64,000 nt of DNA from Microbulbifer sp. Q7 (GCF_001639145.1 NZ_LROY01000002.1:248001-312000); one strand, 5' to 3'. Counted from the stretch's first letter, positions 30,808-41,361 are shown. The notes: a model not told the origin generated them from the sequence alone. Numbers and translations are program-made.

Positions 30808-31013
30808 GAATGCTCCGGGGGTTAGTTGCGGTGATTTTATCAGCCGTTGGCGCGTGGAACTATGCACCGCTGACAATTGTGCGCCTGCTTGCAACCACTG
30901 GAGCAATCCATTTGAATGGTTGGCGAGTATAAAACCAATACCAGCTGAGCTACTTGGCCGTCGGTCGGCTCCCGGGTGAGTTGCCAAGTGTGCTGCTAAA
31001 TTTGCCGTTACGT

Positions 31014-33143
31014 ATGTTGATACGTCTTAATCCAGCGATTCATTGCTTCAGGGTGGGGTGCCATTTGTTGTTCTCGTTTTTAAATCGCGCTGTTTTGCCG
31101 TTTTTGGTGCGCCTGGTGTTACTCGCTGCGGCGGTCTGGAGTGGAGTGGCCGTTGCCCAGGACACCGCCAGTGGCGATCACGTCAAGGTGCGCTGGCTGG
31201 CACCGGATACCTTTGGTCCCGGCGAGGAAACGATCGGTTTCTATTTTGAGGTAGACCCTGGCTGGCACGTGTACTGGCGCAATGCGGGGGATTCCGGTGC
31301 GGCGCCGCGTTTCGATTTTGCCGGTGCCAGTGGCGAGCTGGGCGATATCCAGTGGCCATCTCCGGTGCGCTTGCCCATCGAGCACCTGACCAATCTGGGC
31401 TATGAGGGCGACGTCGCTTATCTGTTTTCCGCCACGCCCAAGGCGTCACGCATGGAAATTGTGGTGAATCTGGAGTGGCTGGTGTGCAAGGTGGACTGTA
31501 TTCCCGGCTACGGCAACATGACGCTGTCGCGGCCAGTGGCGGATGCCGCGCAATGGCAGCCGGTGGAAAAGGCGCTGCGGGACCGCTTTGCGGCCCAGGT
31601 CCCCGTACCCGCGACCCGCGACAACTTCCCCTGGATTGTGAGTAATGTTGCCGCCGCCACGGACGGCGACTCACTGCAGCTGGTACTGGAGGCGGGCGCG
31701 GCAGAGGGCGCCGCAGCGCCGGCAGTGTTCCCGCTGGATGGGGGGCTACTAACCGCCAAAGCACCGCAAGTAGAAGAGTCTGGCGATACCCTTCGGTATA
31801 CCTTCCAGCGGGTGCCGGGCGCAGTCCTGACACCGACAACCGGGTTTGTTGTCAGTGACGGCGAGGGCGCCTGGCAACTGGATGATATTGAGATCCAGGC
31901 TGCGGCGACCAGCGCGCCCACCGCCAACCCCACACCCGCAGACAGTGGCCAGCCTCTGTGGCTGCTGGTGCTAGCCGCCATTGCTGGTGGTGCCATTCTG
32001 AATCTGATGCCCTGTGTGTTCCCGGTGCTGTCGATCAAGCTATTCGGGCTAGTGGGCCCAGAAGGCGAGGCTGCAGGACGTCTCAAGGAAGGGTTGCGCT
32101 ACGCTGCCGGTGTGTTGGTGACTTTCGCCGCGCTCGGTGCACTGTTGTTGGTATTGCGTGCCGGAGGTGCGGCCATTGGCTGGGGCTTCCAGCTGCAGTC
32201 GGCGCCGGTGGTGCTGGGGCTGATCCTGTTGTTCTGGGTGATGGCGCTGTCGTTCAGCGGCCTGTATGAGTTCGGCCATCATTTGATGAATCTCGCCGGC
32301 AACAGTCGTGGTGGCTCTTTCGTCACCGGTGTCCTTGCGGTATTTGTCGCCGCGCCCTGTACCGGTCCGTTTATGGGCGCGGCACTGGGAGCAGCAACGC
32401 TATTGCCGGCCTATGGAGCCATGGCTATTTTCCTCGGGTTGGGGATCGGCTTGGCACTGCCGTTTGTGTTGCTGTGTGCCTTCCCTGCATTGCTCAACCG
32501 GCTGCCCGCACCGGGCCCTTGGATGGAAACGCTGCGACAGTTTCTCGCGTTCCCGCTGTACGCAACCGTTATCTGGTTGCTATGGGTGTTGGGCCGCCTC
32601 CTGGGCGACAGCGGCTGGCTGATCGGCACCCTGCTGATGCTGGTGGTGGTATTTGCCTTCTGGCTCGGGCGCCACCAGTTCCGCGGCAGTCGCTGGATTG
32701 CCTGGGGGCTGGTTGCGGCTGCACTGTTGATGAGTTTTGGCGCGGCCAACTCGCTGCAGCAGAGCGGTCGTGAATCGGGTTCTGTCCCAGTGGCGTCGGA
32801 GCAGAGCTGGCAGCCCTACAACCGCAACGCCATCAACCAGGCACTGGCACGCAAGCAACCGGTGTTTATCGACTACACTGCCGCCTGGTGTATCACCTGT
32901 CAGGTGAACAAAAAATTGGTGCTGGATACCGAGGAAGTCGAGGCGCTGTTCCGGGCGAACGACGTGTATCTAGTGCGCGCAGACTGGACCGACCAGAACC
33001 CGGATATCACCCGTGCACTTGGGGAGCTGGGACGCAACTCGGTACCGGTCTATGTCTGGTACGCAGCGGGCGAAAGCGAGCCGATATTGTTACCACAGAT
33101 TTTGCAAGTGGATATGATCGAAGCACTGTTCGACGACGAATAA
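31014..33143 (+). CDS. DsbD/ScsB-like thiol:disulfide reductase
   Basis: Membrane protein moving reducing power from cytoplasmic thioredoxin to the periplasm. An exported beta-sandwich N-terminal domain (about residues 30-280: [29 protein letters not shown]) is followed by a transmembrane domain of about eight helices with the redox pair context [16 protein letters not shown] and [15 protein letters not shown]-terminal thioredoxin-like domain has [14 protein letters not shown] (CxxC). The layout matches DsbD and ScsB-type proteins. The true start is uncertain: ATG 31014 lacks a good RBS, and TTG 31065 follows GGTGGGG. Confidence 0.87.
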   Translation: MLIRLNPAIHCFRVGCHLLFSFLNRAVLPFLVRLVLLAAAVWSGVAVAQDTASGDHVKVRWLAPDTFGPGEETIGFYFEVDPGWHVYWRNAGDSGAAPRFDFAGASGELGDIQWPSPVRLPIEHLTNLGYEGDVAYLFSATPKASRMEIVVNLEWLVCKVDCIPGYGNMTLSRPVADAAQWQPVEKALRDRFAAQVPVPATRDNFPWIVSNVAAATDGDSLQLVLEAGAAEGAAAPAVFPLDGGLLTAKAPQVEESGDTLRYTFQRVPGAVLTPTTGFVVSDGEGAWQLDDIEIQAAATSAPTANPTPADSGQPLWLLVLAAIAGGAILNLMPCVFPVLSIKLFGLVGPEGEAAGRLKEGLRYAAGVLVTFAALGALLLVLRAGGAAIGWGFQLQSAPVVLGLILLFWVMALSFSGLYEFGHHLMNLAGNSRGGSFVTGVLAVFVAAPCTGPFMGAALGAATLLPAYGAMAIFLGLGIGLALPFVLLCAFPALLNRLPAPGPWMETLRQFLAFPLYATVIWLLWVLGRLLGDSGWLIGTLLMLVVVFAFWLGRHQFRGSRWIAWGLVAAALLMSFGAANSLQQSGRESGSVPVASEQSWQPYNRNAINQALARKQPVFIDYTAAWCITCQVNKKLVLDTEEVEALFRANDVYLVRADWTDQNPDITRALGELGRNSVPVYVWYAAGESEPILLPQILQVDMIEALFDDE

Positions 33144-33187
33144 TCGTTTGTTCCATCAATTTGTCCAACCAAAGAGGATACGTAATC

Positions 33188-33820
33188 GTGACTACACAGG
33201 GTATGAGTGGTAAACGTTCTTTCCGTAGTTTCCTGGGCGGTATTGCCATGTTCGCATTGCCGGCACTGGCAATGTCGGCCGCGGTGCCGGGTGAAAAAGC
33301 ACCGGATTTCAGTGAAGTGGATGCGGCGGGCGAAACTCGCAGCCTGAAGGATTATGCGGGGCAGTGGCTGGTGCTGGAGTGGTTTAACAAGGACTGCCCC
33401 TATGTGAAAAAACACTATGGCAGCGGAAATATGCAGGCGCTGCAGAAGAAGTATGCCGAGCAGGATATCAACTGGCTGACGGTCATATCTTCTGCAAAGG
33501 GCAAGCAGGGTTATCTGGAACCATCGCAGGCGCTGGAGGTGGCAAAAAGCCACAACCTGAGTGCCAGCGCTCCATTCCTGCTGGATGCCGATGGCAGTAT
33601 GGGCCGTGCCTACGGCGCCAAGACAACGCCGCACATGTTTATTATCAACCCACAGGGTGAAGTGGTTTATGCCGGTGCGATTGATGACAACGATTCCGCC
33701 AACCCCGCGGTGATTCCGAAATCTGCCAACTATGTGGCGGCTGCACTGGACGCGTCGCTAGCTGGGGAGGCGATTAAAACGGCTTCTTCACGCGCTTATG
33801 GGTGCAGCGTGAAATACTGA
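33188..33820 (+). CDS. Exported redoxin (AhpC/TSA-like thioredoxin-fold) protein
   Basis: A 210-residue thioredoxin-fold protein with a signal peptide (RSFLGGIAMFALPALAMSAA) and the domain APDFSEVDAAGETRSLKDYAGQWLVLEWFNKDCPYVKKHY, where the DCPYVKKHY cysteine is the likely peroxidatic or redox residue. A single Cys appears later in YGCSVKY. A GTG start at 33188, 10 bp after AGAGGA, is preferred over ATG 33203. It lies 44 bp behind the DsbD-like gene, so it is the likely periplasmic partner. Confidence 0.83.
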   Translation: MTTQGMSGKRSFRSFLGGIAMFALPALAMSAAVPGEKAPDFSEVDAAGETRSLKDYAGQWLVLEWFNKDCPYVKKHYGSGNMQALQKKYAEQDINWLTVISSAKGKQGYLEPSQALEVAKSHNLSASAPFLLDADGSMGRAYGAKTTPHMFIINPQGEVVYAGAIDDNDSANPAVIPKSANYVAAALDASLAGEAIKTASSRAYGCSVKY

Positions 33821-33836
33821 TCGTCCTGCTGGATGT

Positions 33837-33866
33837 AAAAAGGGCTCCACTTGCGGAGCCCTTTTT
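33837..33866. terminator. Bidirectional terminator between the redoxin gene and bioA
   Basis: AAAAAGGGCTCC and GGAGCCCTTTTT form a perfect 12-bp stem around ACTTGC, with A and T runs on both sides. It lies between two convergent genes and can serve both. Confidence 0.9.
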
Positions 33867-33886
33867 CGTTTTGCAGAAGCTACGGA

Positions 33887-35158
33887 TTATAGCTCACGCA
33901 GGGTTTCGTGCATGGCACGGGTCAGCTGCGTCAGCTCCTCGGGCTGAATGATGTAGGGCGGCATGGTGTACACCAGTTTGCCGAAGGGGCGTAACCAAAC
34001 GCCCTGTTCAATTAGGCTTTCCTGCAGGGTGCGGTTGTCCACTGGCTGCTTCATTTCCACTACACCGATGGCGCCGAGTACGCGCACATCGGCCACACCG
34101 GGGGCGTCGTTCAGTGGTGCCAACTCTTCCTGCAATTGTGTTTCGATTGCGCTGACCTGCTTGTGCCAGTTTTGCTGCAGCAGCAGTTCGATACTGGCAT
34201 TGGCGACCGCGCAGGCCATGGGGTTCCCCATAAATGTGGGCCCGTGCATGAAGACGCCCGCTTCTCCGCTGCAGATTCCATCGGCGACTTTATCGGTACA
34301 CAGGGTGGCGGCCAGGGTCATGGTGCCGCCGGTCAGTGCCTTGCCGAGGGTGAGAATGTCTGGCGATATTCCGGCGTGTTCGCAGGCAAACATTTTTCCG
34401 CTGCGGCCAAATCCGGTGGCGATTTCGTCGGCGATCAGCAGCAGGTCGTACTGGTCGCAGAGGGCCCGCACACGCTTGAGATACTCGGCAGAATAAAAAC
34501 GCATGCCGCCGGCACCCTGCACGATCGGCTCGAGGATGACTGCGGCGAGATGTGCGTGGTTTTGTTCGATCAGTCGTGCAAGCTCAGCGGTGTGCTGTTC
34601 GTCGCAGGGCTCACCGAATTTGGGTTCGGGCGCCGGGGCGAACAGGTGCTGGGTGAGCTGGCTGGAGAACAGGTGGTGCATGCCGGTGACCGGGTCACAG
34701 GTGGCCATGGCGCCGAAGGTGTCGCCGTGGTAGCCGTTGCGCAGGGCCAGCAGTTTGTTTTTCTCGGGTTTGCCCTGGGAGTGCCAGTACTGCAGGGCCA
34801 TTTTGATGGCGACTTCGACGGAGACGGAGCCGGAGTCGGCGAGGAAGACTTTCTGCAGCGGTTCCGGCGTGAGGGCGACGAGCTTTTTACAAAGTTCGAT
34901 GGCGGGCTCGTGGGTGAGGCCGCCGAACATGACGTGGCTCATTTTTTCCATCTGTGCCCGCATGGCGGCGTTCAGCTCGGGGACGTTGTAGCCGTGCAGG
35001 GTGCTCCACCAGGAACTCATGCCGTCGATCAGCCCGCGGCCGTCCTCCAGATAAATCCTGACCCCTTCCGCTCTGGTGATGGGATAAACCGGTGGAGGAT
35101 TAATCAGGGAAGAGTAGGGATGCCAGATGTGGTTTTTGTCGAACTCTAAATCGATCAT
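33887..35158 (-). CDS. bioA: Adenosylmethionine-8-amino-7-oxononanoate aminotransferase
   Basis: PLP enzyme of biotin synthesis, converting KAPA to DAPA with S-adenosylmethionine as amino donor. The 423-residue protein starts [18 protein letters not shown] and has [65 protein letters not shown] and the PLP lysine in [20 protein letters not shown] 35158 is chosen; 14 upstream codons have no RBS support. bioB and bioF are not in this window. Confidence 0.95.
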   Translation of the reverse strand: MIDLEFDKNHIWHPYSSLINPPPVYPITRAEGVRIYLEDGRGLIDGMSSWWSTLHGYNVPELNAAMRAQMEKMSHVMFGGLTHEPAIELCKKLVALTPEPLQKVFLADSGSVSVEVAIKMALQYWHSQGKPEKNKLLALRNGYHGDTFGAMATCDPVTGMHHLFSSQLTQHLFAPAPEPKFGEPCDEQHTAELARLIEQNHAHLAAVILEPIVQGAGGMRFYSAEYLKRVRALCDQYDLLLIADEIATGFGRSGKMFACEHAGISPDILTLGKALTGGTMTLAATLCTDKVADGICSGEAGVFMHGPTFMGNPMACAVANASIELLLQQNWHKQVSAIETQLQEELAPLNDAPGVADVRVLGAIGVVEMKQPVDNRTLQESLIEQGVWLRPFGKLVYTMPPYIIQPEELTQLTRAMHETLREL

Positions 35159-35190
35159 TTGGGTAGGTACTTCGGTCTTCGTGTAATGGC

Positions 35191-35316
35191 GGCCAGGCAC
35201 CGGGTGTTCATTTTCAGAACCGGGCTAGGCGCCCCCCTGCGAATACGTCCATGTACGCTGCGTCAGCGACGTCCCTGTCGCTGACGCTTCTGAAAATGAA
35301 CCCCCGGCACCCGGCC
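35191..35316. repeat. Long palindromic intergenic repeat, copy 1
   Basis: Outer 29-nt arms (35191-35219 and 35288-35316) are inverted repeats with four mismatches, including GTTCATTTTCAGAA and TTCTGAAAATGAAC. Inside, GCGTCAGCGAC (35260-35270) and GTCGCTGACGC (35277-35287) form a perfect 11-bp hairpin, preceded by TCCATGTACGCT. The same build and core motif recur at 39437-39552. Confidence 0.75.
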
Positions 35317-35377
35317 TTCGCATTTGAGATTTGTACTGCGTCAGCCTTTGGTCATTTCTGCAATATGTGCTCTGGAA

Positions 35378-37831
35378 TTAAGCCAACTCTCTTAACACTT
35401 TCAGCGGCGGCTGGCTCACTGCACTGCGGCAGGCGAGAGTGCCAGCGGTACCAACCAGTAGCGCACCAACCGCAGGGCCAAGAATCCACAGCCCCGGGTG
35501 GAAGTTAAACGGCAGCTCAAACACCCGCTGCGAAAGCACCGCCAGCGTTGCCTCGGTGCCAAATGCCGCAAGTAAGCCGGCGGCAATGCCAAGTAATCCG
35601 AATTCGATCATCAGGCTGCGCACCAGCAGTTGCCGGCGGCCGCCCAGTGTGCGGATGACGGCGGCCTCCTGCAAGCGTTCGGCGATACTGGCGCGGACGC
35701 CGGCGATCAGTACCAGAACCCCGGCAATGAGCATGAGGGCGAGTACGGACTCGATGGCGATGGCAACCTGGCCGATGGTTTCACGGATGTTGTCGAGGAT
35801 TTTGTCCAGTTCGATGATGCTGACACTGGGGAAGTTTTTCACCAGCTCGTTGACGAACAGTTTGTCTTCCGGCGGCAGGTAGAAACTCTGGATGTAGGTG
35901 GCCGGGAAGTTTTCCAGGCTGCCGGGGGCGAACAGCATGAAGAAGTTGGGGCGCATGCTGTTCCAGTCGAGGGTGCGCAGGCTGGTGATGGTGGATTCGG
36001 TTTCCAGCCCGCCAATGGAGAATCGCAGCACGTCGCCGAGGCTGAGGCCGAGGCGTGCGGCGACTTCGACTTCTACCGAGACACCCTCGGTGAGGTCGTC
36101 GCTCCACCATTCGCCGGCGACGATCTCGTTGTCGGCGGGGAGGGTGTTGGTCCAGCTGAGGTTGAGTTCGCGGCGGATAGCGCCGTCTTTGTTGTCACGC
36201 TCGGTCACCGGGGTGCCGTTTACGGCGATGAGGCGGCCGCGCACCATGGGGTAGAACTCGGTGCCCTCCAGGTTTTTGTCAGCGACGCGCTGCTTCACAC
36301 CGTCCAGCTCGTAGGGCGCAATGTTGACCAGGAAGTGGTTGGGCGCGTTTTCCGGCAGCTGCATTTTCCACTCGTCGATTAGCGCGGTGCGCGCGTAGAA
36401 CATGGCGAGCATGGCGAGCAGGCCGGTGCCGAAGGCGGCAATCAGCAGGGTGTTGAAGCCGGCGCGGCGTTGCAGGCTGCCCAGCGCAATACGCCAGCTG
36501 CCGCCGAGGGCGGCGAGTCTGCCGCGTACCAGCAAACGGTTGACCACGGCGCTGCCACCCACCAGCAGGCCGAGACCGGCGAGCAGGGCGAGGGTGGTGG
36601 CGAGGCTGCCGGAGAGCCACCAGATCAGTAGCAGCATGGACAGTGGGCCGGGAATCAGGCCGAACCACTCGCGTTTGTCCGGGTTGCTCCAGTCCTGGCG
36701 CAGGGTCTGCATGGGATCGGTCTGCGCCAGGCGGAACAGCGGCGGCAGGGCGAAGCCGATGACGCAGGCGAGGCCGGTGGCGATGCCCACCAGCAGCGGT
36801 TGCCAGCTGCTGGGTGGCGGGGTGACGGGGAAGAAGCCGGCGAGCAGGTTGACCGCCTGGGATTGCACGAAGGAGCCAATGGCGAGGCCGAGTGCGGTGG
36901 CGATGACGGCGAGCGCGCTCATCTGGCCGAGATAGATACCGAGAATTTTGTGCTTGCCGGCACCGAGGCTTTTCATGACCGCCACGTAGTTGGCGTGGCG
37001 CAGGCTATAGCGGCGCGCGGCGAGGCCGACGGCGACACTGGCGAGCAGCACCGCGAGGCTGGCAGCCAGGTAGAGGAAGCTCTCGGCGCGATCAAGCGTC
37101 TTGGCAACCCGCGGCTGACCTTCCTTGAGGTCGGTGATGTGTTCGTGCAGGGTCAGTTTTGGCCGCAGCCATTTCAGGTAGTTTTCCAGCGCGGCGTCGT
37201 CGCCGGCCAGCAGGTAGCGGTAATTCACGCGGCTGCCGGGCTGCAGGATGTTAGTGGCGGCGAGGTCACTGGTGTGCATCATCACCCGCGCCCCCATCGA
37301 GAACAGGTTGGCGCCGCGATCCGGTTCGTGGTCGATGATGCCATCGATGGTGAAACTGCCATCGCCGAGCTGTAGCTGGTCGCCGATTTCTAATTGCATC
37401 AGGGGGAGCAGGCGCGCTTCCAACCACACGTTGCCGGGGCGCGGCCCCTGCTGCACGACGTTTGATTGGCCCTCAGCCTGTGCGCGCATTTCCAGATGGC
37501 CTACCAGTGGGTAGCCGTCACTCACTGCCTTTACCGAGGCGAACTGGAATTCATCGCCCGCAGACAGCATGGAGGCAAAGGTGACGGTTTTGGCTCTTTC
37601 CAGCCCGAGTTCATCGGCCTTGTCGAGCCATGCCTGGGGGACTTCCTTGCTGCTTCTCAGCACCCGCTCCGCGGCGAGGAAGCTCTGCGACTGGATGTGC
37701 ATGGCGCGGGTCAGGCGGTCGGAGAAGTGTGCGATGGCGGTGACGCAGCTGACGGCGAGGATCAGCGCGCTGGCGATCAGTGCCAGTTCACCCCCGCGCC
37801 AGTCACGGCTGAGTAGTCGAAGTGGCAGCAT
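35378..37831 (-). CDS. FtsX-like ABC transporter permease (YbbP type)
   Basis: An 817-residue inner-membrane protein with an N-terminal helix, a large periplasmic domain and two FtsX/MacB-like permease modules (about residues 255-390 and 660-800), typical of the YbbP (DUF214) group of exporters. It starts MLPLRLLSRDWRGGELALIASALILAVSCVTA. Its ATG shares one base with the TGA of the ATPase gene (TGATG). YbbAP-type pairs sit next to tesA in many proteobacteria, as here. The substrate is unknown. Confidence 0.88.
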   Translation of the reverse strand: MLPLRLLSRDWRGGELALIASALILAVSCVTAIAHFSDRLTRAMHIQSQSFLAAERVLRSSKEVPQAWLDKADELGLERAKTVTFASMLSAGDEFQFASVKAVSDGYPLVGHLEMRAQAEGQSNVVQQGPRPGNVWLEARLLPLMQLEIGDQLQLGDGSFTIDGIIDHEPDRGANLFSMGARVMMHTSDLAATNILQPGSRVNYRYLLAGDDAALENYLKWLRPKLTLHEHITDLKEGQPRVAKTLDRAESFLYLAASLAVLLASVAVGLAARRYSLRHANYVAVMKSLGAGKHKILGIYLGQMSALAVIATALGLAIGSFVQSQAVNLLAGFFPVTPPPSSWQPLLVGIATGLACVIGFALPPLFRLAQTDPMQTLRQDWSNPDKREWFGLIPGPLSMLLLIWWLSGSLATTLALLAGLGLLVGGSAVVNRLLVRGRLAALGGSWRIALGSLQRRAGFNTLLIAAFGTGLLAMLAMFYARTALIDEWKMQLPENAPNHFLVNIAPYELDGVKQRVADKNLEGTEFYPMVRGRLIAVNGTPVTERDNKDGAIRRELNLSWTNTLPADNEIVAGEWWSDDLTEGVSVEVEVAARLGLSLGDVLRFSIGGLETESTITSLRTLDWNSMRPNFFMLFAPGSLENFPATYIQSFYLPPEDKLFVNELVKNFPSVSIIELDKILDNIRETIGQVAIAIESVLALMLIAGVLVLIAGVRASIAERLQEAAVIRTLGGRRQLLVRSLMIEFGLLGIAAGLLAAFGTEATLAVLSQRVFELPFNFHPGLWILGPAVGALLVGTAGTLACRSAVSQPPLKVLRELA

Positions 37832-38592
37832 CAGGCAGACACCTCCGCCTGGTCGCCCAGGTACGAGTCGGGAATGTCGGCGGTGGTGATTTCACCGGCG
37901 GTCATCCGCAGGTGGGCGCCACAGCGTTCGGCGAGGCGCTGCTCGTGGGTGACCAGCACCAGGGTGGTGCCGTTTTCGGCATTGAGGTCGAATAGCAGAT
38001 CGATGACTTTTTCGCCGTTGTGGGCGTCGAGGCTGCCGGTGGGTTCGTCGGCGAACAGAATGCCGTTGTTCGCGGTCGAAGTGGTACCCGCGGTGTCGCG
38101 TTCGCCGGCGGCAATGCTGCAGAAGGCGCGGGCAATGGCCACCCGCTGCTGCTCGCCGCCCGACAACTGTCGCGGATAGTGGTGCAGGCGGTGGCCCAGG
38201 CCCACCCGCTCGAGGAACTCCTCGGCGCGTTTGCCGGCGTTGCGCTCACCGCGCAACTCACTGGGCAGCATGACGTTTTCCCGCGCGGTGAGGCCCGGCA
38301 GTAACTGGAAGGTCTGGAATACGAAGCCCACGCAGCGTGCGCGCAGGGCGGCGCGCTGCTCTTCGTCCATGGCGGTGATTTCTTCGCCAGCGAGCCAGAT
38401 TTTGCCTTCTGTGGGGCGGTCGAGCCCTGCCAGCAGGCCCAGCAGGGTGGATTTACCGGAGCCTGACGCGCCGGTGATGGCGAGACTCTGGCCGGCGGGG
38501 AGCTGCAGGGAGATGTCGTTCAGCAGGGTCAGCGGGCCTTCGCTGGTGCTGACGCGGTGGTGGAGATTTTCGGCTTTGAGCATCACTGACAT
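37831..38592 (-). CDS. ABC transporter ATP-binding protein (YbbA type)
   Basis: A 253-residue ATPase of the LolD/MacB-like family: Walker A GASGSGKSTLLGL, Q-loop VFQTFQLLPGLTARENV, signature LSGGEQQRVAIARA, Walker B ILFADEPTGSLD and His-switch LVTHEQ. ATG 38592 follows AGGGACTTGCC. A short insertion (CSIAAGERDTAGTTSTANNG) before Walker B is unusual for the family. It pairs with the following permease and is divergent from the TesA-like gene 57 bp away. Confidence 0.92.
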   Translation of the reverse strand: MSVMLKAENLHHRVSTSEGPLTLLNDISLQLPAGQSLAITGASGSGKSTLLGLLAGLDRPTEGKIWLAGEEITAMDEEQRAALRARCVGFVFQTFQLLPGLTARENVMLPSELRGERNAGKRAEEFLERVGLGHRLHHYPRQLSGGEQQRVAIARAFCSIAAGERDTAGTTSTANNGILFADEPTGSLDAHNGEKVIDLLFDLNAENGTTLVLVTHEQRLAERCGAHLRMTAGEITTADIPDSYLGDQAEVSA

Positions 38593-38649
38593 GGCAAGTC
38601 CCTGAAATTTCTGCAAAATGCGCTTTAGATTAGTTGTGGAGAGTATGAC

Positions 38650-39336
38650 ATGGCGGCGATTTTTTTCCGGTATCTTGGCTCCGGTTTTATCTCGCGTGGC
38701 CTGCTGTTGATCGCGTTGTTTTACGTCGCGGGGGCCAAAGCGGATGAACGGGACACGCTGCTGGTGCTGGGAGACAGTATTAGCGCGGCCTACGGGATCG
38801 ATGAGCGCGAGGGGTGGGTGCAGTTGTTGCGCGACCGCCTGGCGGAGCAGGGGATGCCGGTAAAGGTGGTGAATGCGAGTATCAGTGGAGAGACCACGGC
38901 CGGTGGGCTGGCGCGTTTGCCGCGGCTGCTGAGCGAGCATTCGCCGGCGTGGCTGGTGGTGGAGCTGGGCGGCAATGATGGGCTGCGGGGTTACCCGCCG
39001 CGGGCGCTGCAGCAGAATCTGGTGCAGATGGTGCAGCTGGCGCGGGCGCAGGGTACGGAGGTGCTGTTGCTGGGGATGCAGATGCCGCCCAATTATGGCA
39101 AGGCGTACACCCGGGCGTTTGCGGCGGTGTTTCCGAAGGTGGCGGAGGCGGAGCAGGTGCCGCTGGTGCCGTTCTTCCTGGAGACGGTGGCGCTGGAGGA
39201 GGGTGCGATGCAGACCGATGGTATTCACCCGACGGCGAAGGCACAGCCGGCGCTGCTGGAGCATGTGTGGCCTTGCCTGGAAATCATATTGAAAGGCAAT
39301 GAGGACGTGCGGTCCGATAGCCTGTGCACTTCTTGA
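38650..39336 (+). CDS. tesA: GDSL-family arylesterase / acyl-CoA thioesterase (TesA-like)
   Basis: A 228-residue exported hydrolase with a signal peptide (RGLLLIALFYVAGAKA). Block I is LLVLGDSISAAYGI with the nucleophilic Ser, block II has NASISGETTAGGL, block III is VELGGNDGLRG, and block V is DGIHPTAKAQ with the catalytic Asp and His. This is the TesA/lysophospholipase L1 (SGNH) pattern. Divergent from the YbbAP pair, an arrangement conserved with tesA in other proteobacteria. Confidence 0.9.
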   Translation: MAAIFFRYLGSGFISRGLLLIALFYVAGAKADERDTLLVLGDSISAAYGIDEREGWVQLLRDRLAEQGMPVKVVNASISGETTAGGLARLPRLLSEHSPAWLVVELGGNDGLRGYPPRALQQNLVQMVQLARAQGTEVLLLGMQMPPNYGKAYTRAFAAVFPKVAEAEQVPLVPFFLETVALEEGAMQTDGIHPTAKAQPALLEHVWPCLEIILKGNEDVRSDSLCTS

Positions 39337-39436
39337 TCGGAAAGCGTACAATCGCGCCCTGATTTTTGCTGGCCCCGGTGCGACGGCGTAGTGGGTATGA
39401 CTGCGTAGATAGGCTAGCCAGGGTTAGGGCGGTGGC

Positions 39437-39552
39437 GGCGCTGCTGCCGGGCAAGCCTGTGCGGGACACGCTACGAGTTCATCCATGAACGCTCGGCTGT
39501 GGCCGTCCATGGCCACAGACGGTCCCGCACAGGCTTGCCCGGCATCAGCGCC
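39437..39552. repeat. Long palindromic intergenic repeat, copy 2
   Basis: Outer 31-nt arms (39437-39467 and 39522-39552) are inverted repeats with one mismatch, including GCCGGGCAAGCCTGTGCGGG. An inner CTGTGGCC/GGCCACAG hairpin (39497-39504 and 39511-39518) follows TCCATGAACGCT. Arms differ from copy 1 in sequence, but the build and the TCCATGNACGCT motif are shared. It lies in the 296-bp tesA-ttcA spacer, which holds no other gene. Confidence 0.78.
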
Positions 39553-39632
39553 TTCGCATCGAAATATTTTCTTCGTAGCCCATTCTCGCGCTCTTCAGGT
39601 GTGCGAGCGGGATAGAGTTTGAGATTTACCCC

Positions 39633-40562
39633 ATGTCTGATCTGGAAAACCGCCGCGAGCGGCTGGAATTCAACAAGCTGCAAAAGCGCCTGCGTCGCAA
39701 TGTGGGCAAGGCCATCGCTGACTTCAATATGATTGAAGAGGGCGACAAGGTGATGGTGTGCCTGTCCGGTGGTAAGGATTCCTACGCGATGCTGGAAATC
39801 CTGATGAACCTGCAGAAGACGGCGCCGGTGCACTTTGAGCTGGTGGCGGTGAATATGGATCAGAAACAGCCGGGATTCCCCGAGCACATCCTGCCGGAAT
39901 ACCTGCAGTCGATCGGGGTGCCTTACCACATCGTGAACAAGGACACGTACAGTGTGGTGAAAGAGGTGGTGCCGGAGGGCAAGACAACTTGTGGCCTCTG
40001 TTCGAGGCTGCGGCGGGGTACGCTGTACGGTTTTGCCGAAGAGATTGGCGCAACCAAGGTGGCGCTGGGGCATCACAAGGATGACATCGTCGAGACGCTG
40101 TTTTTGAATATGTTTTACGGTGGCCGGCTGAAGGCCATGCCGCCGAAACTGCGTGCGGATGACGGGCGCAATATTGTGATTCGTCCGCTGGCTTATTGCC
40201 GCGAGTCCGACCTGATTGATTTTGCCGAGTACAAAAATTTTCCGATTATTCCGTGCAACCTGTGCGGTAGTCAGGAGAATTTGCAGCGGCAGGCGATCAA
40301 GGGAATGCTGGCGGAGTGGGAGCGCAAGTTCCCGGGGCGCAGCGATAATATTTTCGCGGCGTTGACGCGGGTGTCACCGTCACAGCTGGCGGATCGGGAT
40401 CTGTACGATTTCGAGAGCCTGGGGCTGGACCGTTCTAAGCCCGCGCCCGAGTTGAACGGACGTGCGCTCGAGCAGTCGGTGGATTCTTGGATTCCCGATG
40501 ACGCCCGGGAGGATCTGGTTGAGCCGGCACCGCCGATGTATATCGAGGCGCGCAATCTTTAG
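39633..40562 (+). CDS. ttcA: tRNA-cytidine(32) 2-sulfurtransferase
   Basis: Thiolates C32 of certain tRNAs. The 309-residue protein has the PP-loop [15 protein letters not shown] (residues 43-57), the CxxC pair in [27 protein letters not shown] and a downstream CNLCGSQ, which together hold the iron-sulfur cluster. ATG 39633 follows GAGTTTGAGATT with weak RBS. A likely terminator follows at 40608. Confidence 0.94.
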   Translation: MSDLENRRERLEFNKLQKRLRRNVGKAIADFNMIEEGDKVMVCLSGGKDSYAMLEILMNLQKTAPVHFELVAVNMDQKQPGFPEHILPEYLQSIGVPYHIVNKDTYSVVKEVVPEGKTTCGLCSRLRRGTLYGFAEEIGATKVALGHHKDDIVETLFLNMFYGGRLKAMPPKLRADDGRNIVIRPLAYCRESDLIDFAEYKNFPIIPCNLCGSQENLQRQAIKGMLAEWERKFPGRSDNIFAALTRVSPSQLADRDLYDFESLGLDRSKPAPELNGRALEQSVDSWIPDDAREDLVEPAPPMYIEARNL

Positions 40563-41130
40563 TGGGTGAGAGTTCACCTTCCTCGATCAATAGCGTATCG
40601 TGCTTTGCAGCCGTGGCATTTGCCGCGGCTGTTTTGGTTGTTGGTGTGCTGTTTCTTTCGCTAATCAGTTTGCTGTAACTGTCGACGAAGTCCCGCAGGC
40701 TGGCACTGGGGCCGTGGTGAAAATGTTTTTTCCATAGCTTTGCCATTTTCGGCAGATTGTCGCTCTCCACTTTTTCGACACCGGCCGCGCGATAAATCAG
40801 CCAGGCGATGGCGGTGGCGTAGCGCAGGTTGGTGGCGAGCTCGACGTGGGGGTGCTGGAGGAAATCCCGCTGGCTGGCGAGGCCGCGCACTTTGGAGGCG
40901 AGCGCCGGGAAGTTGATCAGGTATTTATCCCAGATCTGTCGATGCGTGGCGGGGAGTATCTGGAAGATACCCATGCCGCGGCGGCCGCCCAGTTTAAGGT
41001 GGAACCCGAGCTCGGACTCCTGTGCGGCGGTGCCCAGCAGCAGGGATTCCATCCCCGGTGACCAGGCGCGCAGCTGTTTCAATGTGGGACGGACCACGAG
41101 CAGGCGCAGCTCGTCTAAACAAATACCCAT
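40435..41130 (-). CDS. Lysozyme-fold (transglycosylase-like) protein
   Basis: A 231-residue protein whose first 165 residues look like a small lytic transglycosylase: [38 protein letters not shown] carries the catalytic-type Glu after AAQ and the Gly/Ile-F-Q-I motif, followed by [16 protein letters not shown]. There is no signal peptide, so it may be phage-derived. ATG 41130 is the best start. The C-terminal 65 residues are low-complexity, cross the ttcA terminator and run antisense into the last 128 bp of ttcA, so the real stop could be an artefact of drift. Confidence 0.7.
   Translation of the reverse strand: MGICLDELRLLVVRPTLKQLRAWSPGMESLLLGTAAQESELGFHLKLGGRRGMGIFQILPATHRQIWDKYLINFPALASKVRGLASQRDFLQHPHVELATNLRYATAIAWLIYRAAGVEKVESDNLPKMAKLWKKHFHHGPSASLRDFVDSYSKLISERNSTPTTKTAAANATAAKHDTLLIEEGELSPTKDCAPRYTSAVPAQPDPPGRHRESKNPPTARAHVRSTRARA
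40608..40635 (+). terminator. Probable terminator after ttcA
   Basis: CAGCCGTGGC (40608-40617) pairs with GCCGCGGCTG (40622-40631), one G-T, followed by TTTT. It lies within the weak C-terminal part of the convergent gene's frame. Confidence 0.55.
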
Positions 41131-41361
41131 AGTGCTTTCGCGATTCCCTGACAGCAACTTGACTGCATTTGGTGAAATAGCCGCTCCGTGGCCATCTCAA
41201 CGGATTGTTTTCACGCAACTTACCCCCTTGGTTTAGTTTGTGGATTGAGCAAACGCCAGCAAATGGGTAGATTTACGCGCAATAAAGACCAATAACGACG
41301 GATTGAGCCTATCCTTCGGCGAAGTGGGGCTTGATCTGCCAATTCTGACGGGGAATCCCAT

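Noticed and set aside
38593..39351. N-terminal extension of the YbbA-like ATPase frame across tesA
   Set aside because: It is antisense to the GDSL esterase gene; the ATPase domain begins at ATG 38592 with a proper RBS.
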